Shown: positions 54,454-64,000 of the stretch, piece by piece
How the letters are laid out: each line of letters starts with the position of its first letter
Numbering within the stretch: position 1 is the first letter of the stretch
Source of the DNA: Porites lobata
Taxonomy: Eukaryota; Cnidaria; Anthozoa; Scleractinia; Poritidae
Assembly: GCA_942486035.1 (NCBI GenBank)
Contig: CALNXK010000035.1
Span: 527,501 to 591,500 of the forward strand
DNA length: 64,000 bases
Direction of reading: 5' to 3'
Made by a program: the position numbers and the translations under genes
The notes under the pieces: generated by a model
What the model was told of the DNA's origin: nothing
Database searches by the model: none
What the model saw: the letters and a program-made list of their open reading frames with translations, nothing else

Positions 54454-54640
54454 GGTCCTGAAGCTAAAATTTGGTGTAGTTTGGATGTCAGTTGGTGAGT
54501 ATCGCGATTGCAAAAGCAAACGAATGATCTGTAAAAAGGTACAAGTTAATAGGCACGCAATGAGGCTCTGACGGGAAAATCTACGAGGTTTGCATACTGA
54601 ATGACGATCAAAAGCGCAAATAAATTGCAAGAAGTGTTAC

Positions 54641-54729
54641 CTTTCGGTCTAAAAAACGTGAAAACAACTGCATGTCTTCCTCCCATCTCAGTGGTTTGAC
54701 TACTGGTGTCTCCTCTGACACTTCGGAAT
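54641..54729 (-). CDS. Penultimate exon of the CATIP-like gene
   Basis: 89 nt, phase 1 to 0, acceptor CATTTATTTGTCAG and donor GTAACA. Encodes SEVSEETPVVKPLRWEEDMQ then LFSRFLDRK, which leads into the docking domain exon. Confidence 0.7.
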
Positions 54730-55106
54730 CTGACAAATAAATGGAACAAAAATCAATACACCATGTAGTTACAAACAATGGAACGAAAAATGTTCAGTGT
54801 TTAACCTTGTTAGATGATTAGTCATAAATGCCAAAACTCAAAATTCAAATAATACCATACGAAAAATTCTGCATGAGAGGTTTCATTTGAATTACCAAAC
54901 CATACGATCTTGTCCACAAACTCAAAAATTTTAACCGACTTGTACAGAGTAAACAGTACCAAGGTAAATGATTTGATCTACCGACTCGAAAAGAAAGACG
55001 AACCAAAGAGAGCTTGTAGAACAACACCAGGCAGAGAGGCCTGTAGTGGGGCTACAAAGACCGTGTTGGGAAACCCCACGCAAAAGTCACTTAGCAGCCA
55101 GCCTAC

Positions 55107-55132
55107 CTTCATTTTGATGTTCCTGTGGTAAT
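55107..55132 (-). CDS. Possible upstream 26-nt exon of the CATIP-like gene
   Basis: Read in phase 2 to 1 it encodes LPQEHQNE and a split Asp that joins the 54641 exon. The donor is GTAGGC; the acceptor (CTGCTAAG) is weak. Confidence 0.3.
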
Positions 55133-55278
55133 CTTAGCAGGGTCATTGTAACTTGCGATCCAAGCTGTGTTCTACTCGCCAAATGCCTACAGAATACAAA
55201 AACAGAATGCAAATAATGATGTAGCCCGCGTTCCTGACACTCAAGACAGCATGTGCGCGGGCCGGCTGAAACGCAGGC

Positions 55279-55650
55279 TAATAATAGGAAGCTTTAGTAT
55301 CGACGACGGCGACGGAAGCGAAAACGTCACTTTGAAAAGGTATTCGCGTTTTTTCAAACGTTGTCGCGTTTATTCAAATCCGCTGAAAATGTCAAATGTA
55401 GGCACATTTCCCTAGAGCCGATTTCTTGGGGACGGCACTCAAGTTTACAAAGGGAAACAAAAATTCGTCTTCGCTTGTTTACGTCCTCCAAAAAGCGTGA
55501 AATCAGGTATTTTCACGTCGTAGTCGTGCAGTGACGGCAAAGAAATGTACAAAAAAGCGTGATGCACGTGCAAAATTGTTGTTTTGTTTAACAAACCCAT
55601 TCCTGTTTTGGCGCTGTCGTTACTGGCGCCGTTGCTAAAGCTCCCTAATA
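55279..55650. mobile_element. MITE with AGCTTTAG...CGACGACGG termini
   Basis: TAATAGGAAGCTTTAGTATC mirrors GCCGTTGCTAAAGCTCCCTAATA. The interior has a CGTAGTCGTGCAGTG block. Confidence 0.7.
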
Positions 55651-56013
55651 ATAGGGACCTTAAGATCCCACGACGGCGACGACAACGAGAACTTCAAAAA
55701 AGCAATAGGTTTCATTAGCAAAACAACAATTTTGCACGTGCTTCACGCTTTTTTGTACATTTCTTTGCCAGCACTGCACGACTACGACGTGAAACTTCCT
55801 AAATTCACGTTTTATGGCGGAAGTAAACAAACGACGACAAAATTTTCTCTCTTTTTTTGAACTTGAATATTGCTATTAGGAATTCAAATCCAAAAGAATT
55901 CGCCAATATTTGACAAAGATGAAGATGGAGATGAAGATTGAAAGAACGCGAGCTCACTTTTTAGGCGATGTTTTCGCCACCGTCGTCGTCCTCAGATCTT
56001 AAGGTCCCTAATG
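55651..56013. mobile_element. MITE abutting the previous one
   Basis: TAGGGACCTTAAGATCCCAC-GACGGCGACG at the left mirrors CGTCGTCCTCAGATCTTAAG-GTCCCTA at the right. It carries CACTGCACGACTACGACGTG, shared with its neighbour in inverted orientation. Confidence 0.75.
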
Positions 56014-56065
56014 CCTTTGGCGAGGCAGTCAAAAGGCTAGGTTCACACGGTACCGGATGAATTTG

Positions 56066-56187
56066 TATACGTTTTGGGAAACTGCCCACCTACCCCTCCC
56101 CTTAGCCAACATTAACACTTACTTCTCACTTGGGGCAAAATGTTGGCTTAGGGGAGGGGTAGGTGGGCAGTTTCCCAGAAACGTATA
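56066..56187. repeat. Hairpin element, ~47-bp arms
   Basis: ACTGCCCACCTACCCCTCCC with flanks is mirrored by GGGAGGGGTAGGTGGGCAGT-type sequence. The arms are nearly perfect and the loop is about 25 bp. Confidence 0.85.
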
Positions 56188-56718
56188 ATGATCCATGAAT
56201 TATCGGCGGCTTGAAAACTTGTGCGTTTAGCAGTGCTGTCACATGGAATCATACGAAAACTTTAGAAGCCTAGGCATTCAAAACGTTGACCGATAAAATC
56301 GAAAGAAAGTAGCAAAACCTCTAAACCTAAAATGTAGTGAGTGTTCCAGACTGTTATATATGTATTTTAACAAAGTTCAGATACAACGCGCACTCTGATT
56401 GGTTGAAAAATCGTAAAGTGGGAAGAACACTCAAGAAGTAGGGAGAAACACTCGACTACTCTTAGTGTCGTGTTTCCCCCTACACTTCTGTCGAGCTCCT
56501 GCCACTTGCTGCGTGCTTTACGACAGCAAAGAGCACAGTCAAGGTTTCTTTATTAGTTAATTATACCTGGTGCAAACGCTTCCCAAAACCATTTGCAACG
56601 TCATTAAGTGAACTCTTTAAGTTTGAGTTTCGGGTGTAATGGTATCTACTTACACGAATTCTTACTCTGTGCAACGACGCTGCACAACGAATTAAATTAA
56701 GCTAAATTAAGTACTTAA

Positions 56719-57663
56719 GAGCGAATGCACCGAAAAATCGAGCAAAATCGGCAAATCGTGGCCACAGCTCAAAACCTAACCTACCCTCATTTTCAGTCTG
56801 TAATAAGGTTTTAATGAGGTTATAACACTGCTGAGGTTTAAATTTCAAAATGCGACCGAATTTGGGAATTATTTGAGATTTTCGATTTCAACGGTCTGCG
56901 GGCCTAAAATTAGCCGCCGAACACGGCAATATAACCTAGCGACAGAAATGAGCTGACTTTCATAAACGAGCGAATATATTGGCAATCTTCTACTTAAATC
57001 TCAAAAAGCAGATATCTAACAATTTCTGAACGGCACATTTTTTAGATTTAGAGTATAAAATATCGACTAACCAGCAGAATTTTGAAACGTAATTTGCATA
57101 ATGCTTATAAATACAACAATTTACCGCTAAAACCAAAATCGAATTTTCTATATGAGGGAATTCTCCAAATCACCCCAAATCCCGCTTACTAACTAATGAG
57201 ATATAGTACTTCAACATTATCTGAAAGTTAGTCTGGTGTTCTTGCGAACGCTTGTAAAATAGATTGATTATTTTGAGGTTATTTTGCCCCAAACAACCGC
57301 TAATTGACCCCAGGGTCAGTTGACACGTGCACGTCACCTTAGTTTTACGCATCGATTTCAGCTCGTTAAAAGGGAGAAACCAACAAGATTCATATGTACC
57401 TGTTTTAATGAAATACACGCAATCTTGAAAAGGAGAGGCCGTTCAATGGGTAATTTCTGTTCTTGAGATCTTGTAGATTGTACCATGGCGTCTGCGAGTG
57501 GACCTGAGTCTAGGTCTGTTTTCCCTTGACTGCGAAATCAGAATAACATCATGAAATAATTCCGCTCGAACCTTCGTAAATGAATCAGCTTTGCAGTGCC
57601 TTACCTGAGATAAAAAGTGGGCCGAATAGCAAAACATTTCTAGCGCAATTTGGATCCTTTGTG
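56719..57663. repeat. Left inverted arm of the TTAA element
   Basis: Reverse complement of 60183-61119. The open frames in the two arms (for example 57443-57637 and 60209-60403) are the same sequence and not independent genes. Confidence 0.85.
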
Positions 57664-60182
57664 GAACGCAGTGTATTGCTGAGCGAAAGGTGAGTAAACA
57701 AACGTGGGAAAGTACGTTACCTTTGATTGCGTGACCAGCCAGTAAACGATAGTCTCCAGCGAAAAATAGGATTCGAAAAAATCTTGCTGGTGTATATTTA
57801 ACAGTTTGTTACTATAAATTACTCCTGGTTTGTCTAAAACTTTAAACAATGCATATCTGTCCAAGAGTATAAGAATGTTTCGAAAGATCCACCCCTAAAT
57901 AACTGTGGGCTACTCCTTTTTCCCCATCACCGATCTGCACTTCCTTCCCACTGTCTTTTGCATGAGGCTTGTATGCCTTTTTAACTGTTATCGACACTTA
58001 AAACTGGCCGTTTAAGGCCTGGTTTAAGAACTTGACTGACTTAAAAAACCGTCGCGAACATGCGCTATTATTGTTGGACTTTGGAAGCTTTAAGCCCAAA
58101 ATGATGGTGCAATCTCGAGAAATTTGCCCGGGTCTAATTATAAGACAGGGAACGGGTACTAAGAAAGGGACAGTCTCATTTAGCAACCCGTGGACAATCT
58201 GGGCATGCTTGCCTTCTGTCGCAGGGGAACCGTTAAGGCCAGGTACGCCGCCCCCACCCGAGAGGATTGCATAGCATCCACCCTTTTTCGGTCGCTTTTT
58301 CCACATCATGACCTTCAATTATCATGAATTATAATGCGGGCCTTGATCGTTGCCAGCTTACCAGAAGTTTTATATTCGCACCGTTAGACCATGAGAATCT
58401 CTATTATTATTCCATAAATGCACCATTGACTTTTCCTTGCTCACCTTCCGGTAAACCAATACTCCGAAGCAAAAATAGCGCGCTTTACAACGACTCTATC
58501 CAGGCCAGAAATCCCGATATCAACAAATATACCCCCTCCCTCCACCAAAGAGAGCAAACGTTCCCAGAACTATTCACTTGACCCACCCCATCCCTTCGTT
58601 AAGAAAAACTGCGCACTCAGTTCACTGGACAAAACGCGCTCGTGAATATACCAAACTATAGCCGTTCATCCTACAAGCAATCTCAGTTTCAGCAGGCGTG
58701 GCCACGTTTCCAGTTGCTGTAAGATTAATTCGACACCAGCAACAGACACTGTAAATTAAATAGCAGCCACAACGCCCTTCTTTGAAACCGTCAGGACGAG
58801 AAAGTTTATAAAAGACTTAACAGGTGTGCGCGGTGGTTTCCTTTTCTTCCTTCCCTCCCATTGTAGCGCTCAAATTCTAACCCTGATATTAATTCTAGTA
58901 GTGATCAATCGTTCCTGAGCCGATAGGCACAAGGATACCAGTTTCTTACAAATATGCTGTGACATCCGTTTGTTCATCCCCCTTTCTGCCTTCGGCCGCT
59001 GATTAGGTTTGGTTCTGTGCTTTGAAATAACTTTAGGAACGAAACATGATACGTGAGGGGCGTGTCCGGCTAAGGGCAAGTGACTCTCGGTGGTGAAGAC
59101 ATATACTGAGCTTGTCAGTATTTCGTAGCCTGTACCACGTCGCGAAAATAGAACAAGCCAAAGAAAAATTAGAAGCCTTTCTTTCCCCAGCCCCCGCAGG
59201 TTTTTCGCATTAGTTTTTACTGCACAACTGATTCTACCTTTTCGAGCCGGAGCGAACATGGACGCCCTTGGGGTTAAGTTTCCACTTCATTTTCGGCACC
59301 TGACTAAACGCAAGCGCTGACTTGTGCGCCTATGCTTCGTTTGCACTGAAGTAGCAGTATATGACCACGACAGACTTGCTGCTATCCTTGGTTTGAAACC
59401 GCAATGGGCAAGAACAATTTCTTGAAAAGAGCAAACTATTTCCTCCTTAGCAGACATGGAGTAAAACTACTAGGACTTAAGCAATGCCATTACTTAAGTC
59501 CCACTAGACTTGAAAAGAGAAAGCGTGATGCTTTCTCTTTTTAATGATTTACGGCTAAACAGTACAATTTCATGTAGCTTTTACGCAAAATTAAATACCT
59601 AGTTGTTTGCAGAATTGCATTTAACAACAAATTACAGAAATTTAACTAAGTTTAGATGTTATAGATAAGAATTGAACGGAAAAAAAAACTTTTGGGTAAA
59701 AAAAAAGTCAACAAATGATGTTTGCTGGAAAATCACTTAATGGGCCGGGCATACAATAGCAGAGATATCATGCCTGTAATTTTCTGTTCAATGCACCTTA
59801 TGACAAGTCTGACTAATCCACTGGTAACCCATGCCTTAAAACCGCCTTGAACCTTAAAATTTAATCCATTTGCCTTTCATGCGTAGTGCAAATATATCTT
59901 CTGAACAGTCCGGGGTTGGGGGTAAAATCAGAAGAACAGCTGACATTCAGTTACTGTACCATTTTTAAAAGTGGGACAGTATGTTTGGTAATCATCTTAG
60001 TTAACCGCTTTTAAAATAGGACAAAAGGACACCTGGTCATACAGGAAAATGAATTTACTGTATCCCGAAAGCTTTGGTTTCCCGTGCACTTATTTTTCGC
60101 AGGAGACAATCGATAATTGCTTGGTCACGCAATCGGATTAAAAGTCATTGATACCGTCGCGGCTTAGCAAATACACTACGTG

Positions 60183-61119
60183 CTGCAAAGGATCCAAATT
60201 GCGTTAGAATGTTTTCCTATTCGGCCCACTTTTTATCTCAGGTAAGGCACTGCAAAGCTGATTCATTTACGAAGGTTCGAGCGGAATTATTTCATGATGT
60301 TATTCTGATTTCGCAGTCAAGGGAAAACAGACCTAGACTCAGGTCCACTCGCAGACGCCATGGTACAATCTACAAGATCTCAAGAACAGAAATTACCCAT
60401 TGAACGGCCTCTCCTTTTCAAGATTGCGTGTATTTCATTAAAACAGGTACATATGAATCTTGTTGGTTTCTCCCTTTTAACGAGCTGAAATCGATGCGTA
60501 AAACTAAGGTGACGTGCACGTGTCAACTGACCCTGGGGTCAATTAGCGGTTGTTTGGCGTAAAATAACCTCAAAATAATCAATCTATTTTACAAGCGTTC
60601 GCAAGAACACCAGACTAACTTTCAGATAATGTTGAAGTACTATATCTCATTAGGTAGTAAGCGGGATTTGGGGTGATTTGGAGAATTCCCCCATATAGAA
60701 AATTCGATTTTGGTTTTAGCGGTAAATTGTTGTATTTATAAGCATTATGCAAATTACGTTTCAAAATTGTGCTCGTTCGTCGATATTTTATTCTCTAAAT
60801 CTAAAAAAATGTGCTGTTTAGAAATTGTTAGATATCTGCTTTTTGAGATTTAAGTAGAAGATTGCCAATATATTCGCTCGTTTATGAAAGTCAGCTCATT
60901 TCTGTCGCTAGACTATATTGCCGTGTTCGGCGGCTAATTTTAGGCCCGCAGACCGTTGAAATCGAAAATCTCAAATAATTCCCAAATTCGGCCGCATTTT
61001 GAAATTTAAACCTCAGCAGTGTTATAAATTCATTAAAACCATATTACAGACTTAAAATGAAGGTAGGTTAGGTTTTGAGCTGTGGCCACGGTTTGCTCGA
61101 TTTTTCTGTGCATTCGCTC
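60183..61119. repeat. Right inverted arm of the TTAA element
   Basis: Reverse complement of 56719-57663, with a 9-bp deletion near the outer end relative to the left arm. Confidence 0.85.
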
Positions 61120-61149
61120 TTAATTATACTCTCTCCTTTTGGGGTTTTT

Positions 61150-61380
61150 CAGTGATAATGAAACAAATAAAATCAGAGAAAGGTTAAAAATCCCAACTGA
61201 TAGGAGGCAAACCAGTTGGCAAACCAGCTGGCTATTTACAAGCGTGGCCGAGGATCTGAACTCGGGATTACCGTGAACAAATTCAGCTAGCGGTCAGGGC
61301 AGCACTTGAACTCGCGCGAGCCCTCCGGATTGGAAGTCCAGCGCTCTAACAGCTCGGCCACGCTGCCTCCACGAAATGTA
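61150..61380 (-). mobile_element. tRNA-derived SINE, third family
   Basis: On the minus strand the head reads GGCAGCGTGGCCGAGCTGTT then AGAGCGCTGGACTTCCAATC, with B-box GAGTTCAAGTGC. The body carries GACCGCTAGCTGAATTTGTT and AAATAGCCAGCTGGTTTGCC. It starts almost at the right TTAA of the 4.4-kb element. Confidence 0.8.
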
Positions 61381-61523
61381 TATATATCACCCCATTTTAG
61401 GTTCTTAAACCGGTAGCAAGTTAGGGTCAGTTAGGAACTACACTGGTTTCTAGGCTGACAAGGAGTGTTGACTAAGACTTGGTTTTTGGCTAAAGAAGCA
61501 TATTAAAGTTAATTGGAACTTAC

Positions 61524-61564
61524 CCAGTGGATAAGAAATAAGACTCCCAGGTTGTAGGAGACTC
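61524..61564 (-). CDS. Candidate 41-nt exon, possibly of the CATIP-like gene
   Basis: Acceptor CAATACAG and donor GTAAGT bound ESPTTWESYFLSTG in phase 0 to 2. No linked neighbours were found across the 4.4-kb element, so membership is a guess. Confidence 0.3.
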
Positions 61565-62579
61565 CTGTATTGAGTGAATTGTTCTTTGAAGTCCTGTTAC
61601 AGTTACGTGCTGTCCGCCAACCTTCCGACTAGATTTACCAAGCATTTTCTGTTGGAGAATTAGCATTTCAATGTAAGGTAACCAACAGTGCATCGCTTGT
61701 AAGGCTGGGCGGATTACTTGTTATAAGTTAAAGGAAAGGTGCAGAGACTAACTGAGAGGATCTCTCCGTCCAATTCACTTCTGAGCTTAAGGAACTATGA
61801 AACTGACGGCAGCGATTGTTTCAGCTGGTGCAATTTGTTAAATATAAGTGTAACTAACAATAACTGAATTATTCGGGACCTAATCGAAGTTCAGAAAGAG
61901 AAAGAAACAAAATTCCCGTTATGTGTTTATATCCTCCATAAAAACTCGCACTGGGTAATTTCACGTCTTCATCGTGCAAGAAAAGGCAAAGAAATGTTCT
62001 TAAAAGTGTCTTTACGATTTCCCATTGCCTTGTTGCAGCCGGGGTAAAGAGCCGCTCAAGCCCGTGTACAATCACGTACTTTAACAAAATTGTTTCCGAG
62101 CATGTGCGAAAATTGCCTCTGCGAGGAAGGTGACAGGCGGAGGGAGGAGAGAAAATTAGCGACTTTCAAGTGCTGCTGTCCTTGAGTGTGGAGGGAGACA
62201 GGGCTCCCGTCCCCTTTTTTTCTTGGCTCTTTATCGATTTCAAAATGTTACGCATTTTATTTATTGCATAATCTCCTCCTATTTCTCCCGCTTACCACCT
62301 TTAAGAACTCGTACCTCCCACAGCGAAGGAGATTACAATCTCAGAATCCCCCCATCACTCCCCTAAATCGAGGATGAAGTCGTGCAAAAGCCAAAACGTG
62401 CCATTTTCCACTTCTTGATTTGGGTTTAGAGGGGGAGGAGTGTAATTTTCCAATACATTATGTCCAAGATTGTAGATTAGTTAAGGATGATACTAAATCC
62501 TTGTGATTTAGCTATGTTAAGGGGTGCTACTACACGCATAAACATAACACTTCACCAATTTTGTTGTTTTTTTTTGCAG

Positions 62580-62730
62580 ACTTACATACGATGATGTACA
62601 AAGACTGGTTGTTGAGTCAAAAGCAACAAATGTTAGATCGGATGGAACACCTTTCTTGGCCATGATTCTTTGCAGCAAAAGATTTGCCCCTGAAAAAGGA
62701 AACGAAAAACATAATGAGCTCATCACCTAA
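62580..62730 (+). CDS. Terminal coding exon of an unrecognised gene
   Basis: A strong acceptor (TTTTGTTGTTTTTTTTTGCAG) is followed by one base and 49 codons to TAA (62728-62730). These encode LTYDDVQRLVVESKATNVRS, then DGTPFLAMILCSKRFAPEKG and NEKHNELIT. AATAAA follows at once (62736-62741), with another at 62959-62964. Upstream exons were not located and no family is recognised. The splice site, even codon content and poly(A) signals make it a credible 3' exon. Confidence 0.6.
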
Positions 62731-62741
62731 CGAGTAATAAA

Positions 62742-64000
62742 TATTTTTTGTTGTATATTTCTTGATTTCACATTTTCAAGGGCCTTATTTGAGGTAGGAC
62801 ACTTGGAATTGATCCTGGTCTGTTAAAAGTAAGAGTTTTGCTTAGTGCTGAGTTGTCTTTTGCTTCAAATATGTAACCATACAGGTTGTGAGCTTTTCTG
62901 CGCTTCAGCTGCAAACCATGAAACATCAAATGGTTTACAAATGAATAAGTTAGTGGATAATAAAGCCAAAGTGCCTGGTGTTTTTGGTGGTCAAAGAATG
63001 TGTAAAACTATGCATGTTTTATTGCATGATAAGATACCATAAGATATCATGGGATACAGTTCCCAAAATGTGAGGACAAAAGTTGTTGGTAGCAGAGGCA
63101 ATCCAAGTCTTTACCACTGGTGTGCCTGCTAAGCTAAAGTGAGTTCAACTTTGCAGGCACCTGTACCAGCAGTAAAGACCAGTAACGATTCTCATTGCCA
63201 GTGGTGTATGTTCCCATAAGCCATCACAGTTTCCGAGGAGGCAGTTTCCCAATTAGTAATGGCGGCACAGTTATGTCACAGTTACATTGGTAGCATATGA
63301 GAACCAGGCTTACATGTTTAGTCCACACAGTGTTTTATTACATGCCCCACAAAATGTCTCAGCTCTTCACTTCTATTTTTAACAGGTATCGCTTTTGGAG
63401 AAATAAAATGTTAAACTTTAGATATAAATCTTGCACCGACTGACCTTCAGATATGAAGCCCTGAAACTGGTCCTTTTTGTAATATGTATCGGTTCTTTGC
63501 ATTTCCTGAAAGTACATTTTATACACCCTCTAGATGATGCTTATATCCAGGCAGCTATTGTGTTCATAAAATACATATTTATACTGTAATTAAGTTATTT
63601 TTTAATAATATTACAAGGTAATGTTCTTCCAGTCATCCATGCTGAACATACATGTTAACTCTCTTAGCCAGTGCCACTGGTCTCATTTGTGCCTTACATT
63701 CCTCATGCACCTCCCACTGACACACCGCTTGCACTGAGTCATAATTATAAGCTATGATTTGCTGTGGTGAGGTGCTAGCACTTATAACGTCAGCAACTCA
63801 ATCTTCCCATGAGGCCGTTGCCCATCTATCCTATCAACTCGGCCAATAAAATAAAATAAATAATGAATTTCACTCACTCATCAACACAACACTTCCCACT
63901 TCATTTGAACCTGATACAGGTGACACATACAGCAAGTACCAACTTCCCCTCTTTCAAAAAATATTTTCAGTACAAAATTAGGGAAAGTACTATGCTGCCT
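62742..64000. other. 3' UTR and downstream sequence, nothing further recognised
   Basis: AT-rich. A TTTTTAACAG at about 63377-63386 resembles an acceptor but no coding exon follows. Confidence 0.4.

Larger units (their letters stand above)
56719..61119. mobile_element. 4.4-kb TTAA-flanked element with ~0.94-kb terminal inverted repeats
   Basis: GAGCGAATGCAC starts and GTGCATTCGCTC ends the element, each flanked by TTAA (56715-56718, 61120-61123). The left arm 56719-57663 and right arm 60183-61119 are near-identical reverse complements with a few small indels. A weaker match extends about 120 bp further inward on both sides. The interior (about 57790-60070) shows no transposase, only short frames. 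TTAA duplications occur in Kolobok and piggyBac. The GAG terminus lacks the CCY typical of piggyBac, so I lean to a non-autonomous Kolobok-like element. Confidence 0.8.

Noticed and set aside
57443..57637. 64-codon frame repeated at 60209-60403
   Set aside because: The two are the same sequence in the inverted arms of the TTAA element, so conservation reflects recent duplication, not selection.
56719..61119. Assignment of the TTAA element to piggyBac
   Set aside because: The termini are GAG rather than the CCY usual for piggyBac, and no transposase is visible. Kolobok-like is preferred but unproven.

Overview
This is animal genomic DNA, most likely from an anthozoan cnidarian such as a stony coral or relative. 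That is inferred from its character: AT-rich, intron-rich, sparse genes, an intronless rhodopsin-family GPCR, a Penelope-type GIY-YIG retroelement, a Polinton/Maverick remnant, tRNA-derived SINEs and many short inverted-repeat elements. No species call is possible without a search. There are no bacterial operons, rRNA genes or CRISPR arrays.

Layout. At 1-1690 a LINE lies on the minus strand with an uninterrupted endonuclease/reverse-transcriptase frame that runs off the left edge. From 39.2 kb down to 7.0 kb on the minus strand I assemble one gene from small exons that no long-ORF scan would show. It starts with a signal peptide (39091-39189), passes a cysteine pair region, a fibronectin-III-like module and cysteine-bearing ectodomain exons, then a Ser/Thr/Pro stalk (7309-7380), and ends in a hydrophobic anchor with a stop straight after it (7020-7114). 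Nearly all exon joins keep reading phase; one join (12.56 to 9.79 kb) is unresolved. Its introns are filled with a second, broken LINE (23.0-25.6 kb), a Penelope remnant (11.6-12.0 kb), SINEs and MITEs.

At 39.6-40.4 kb on the plus strand is a two-exon gene for a ~159-residue protein with a CxxC...HPSQ...HxC motif. Its apparent 3' UTR carries one of two sequence-identical 266-bp MITEs (40414 and 44552). Next to the second copy is a collapsed Polinton/Maverick fragment: an integrase gene cut before its last catalytic residue and joined to a broken capsid-type gene (45.0-46.2 kb). A LINE 3' fragment follows at 47.1 kb.

At 49697-50710 (+) is the clearest intact gene, a 337-residue 7TM receptor whose DRY and NPxxY signatures are both replaced. 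At 53.6-54.7 kb (-) are the last exons of a gene with a C-terminal RIIa-type docking domain, resembling CATIP. At 56719-61119 is a 4.4-kb TTAA-flanked element with ~0.94-kb inverted arms. At 62580-62730 (+) is the terminal exon of an unrecognised gene.

The genes here do not form an evident pathway. The window is best read as a repeat-dense interval in which host exons have survived between many insertions.
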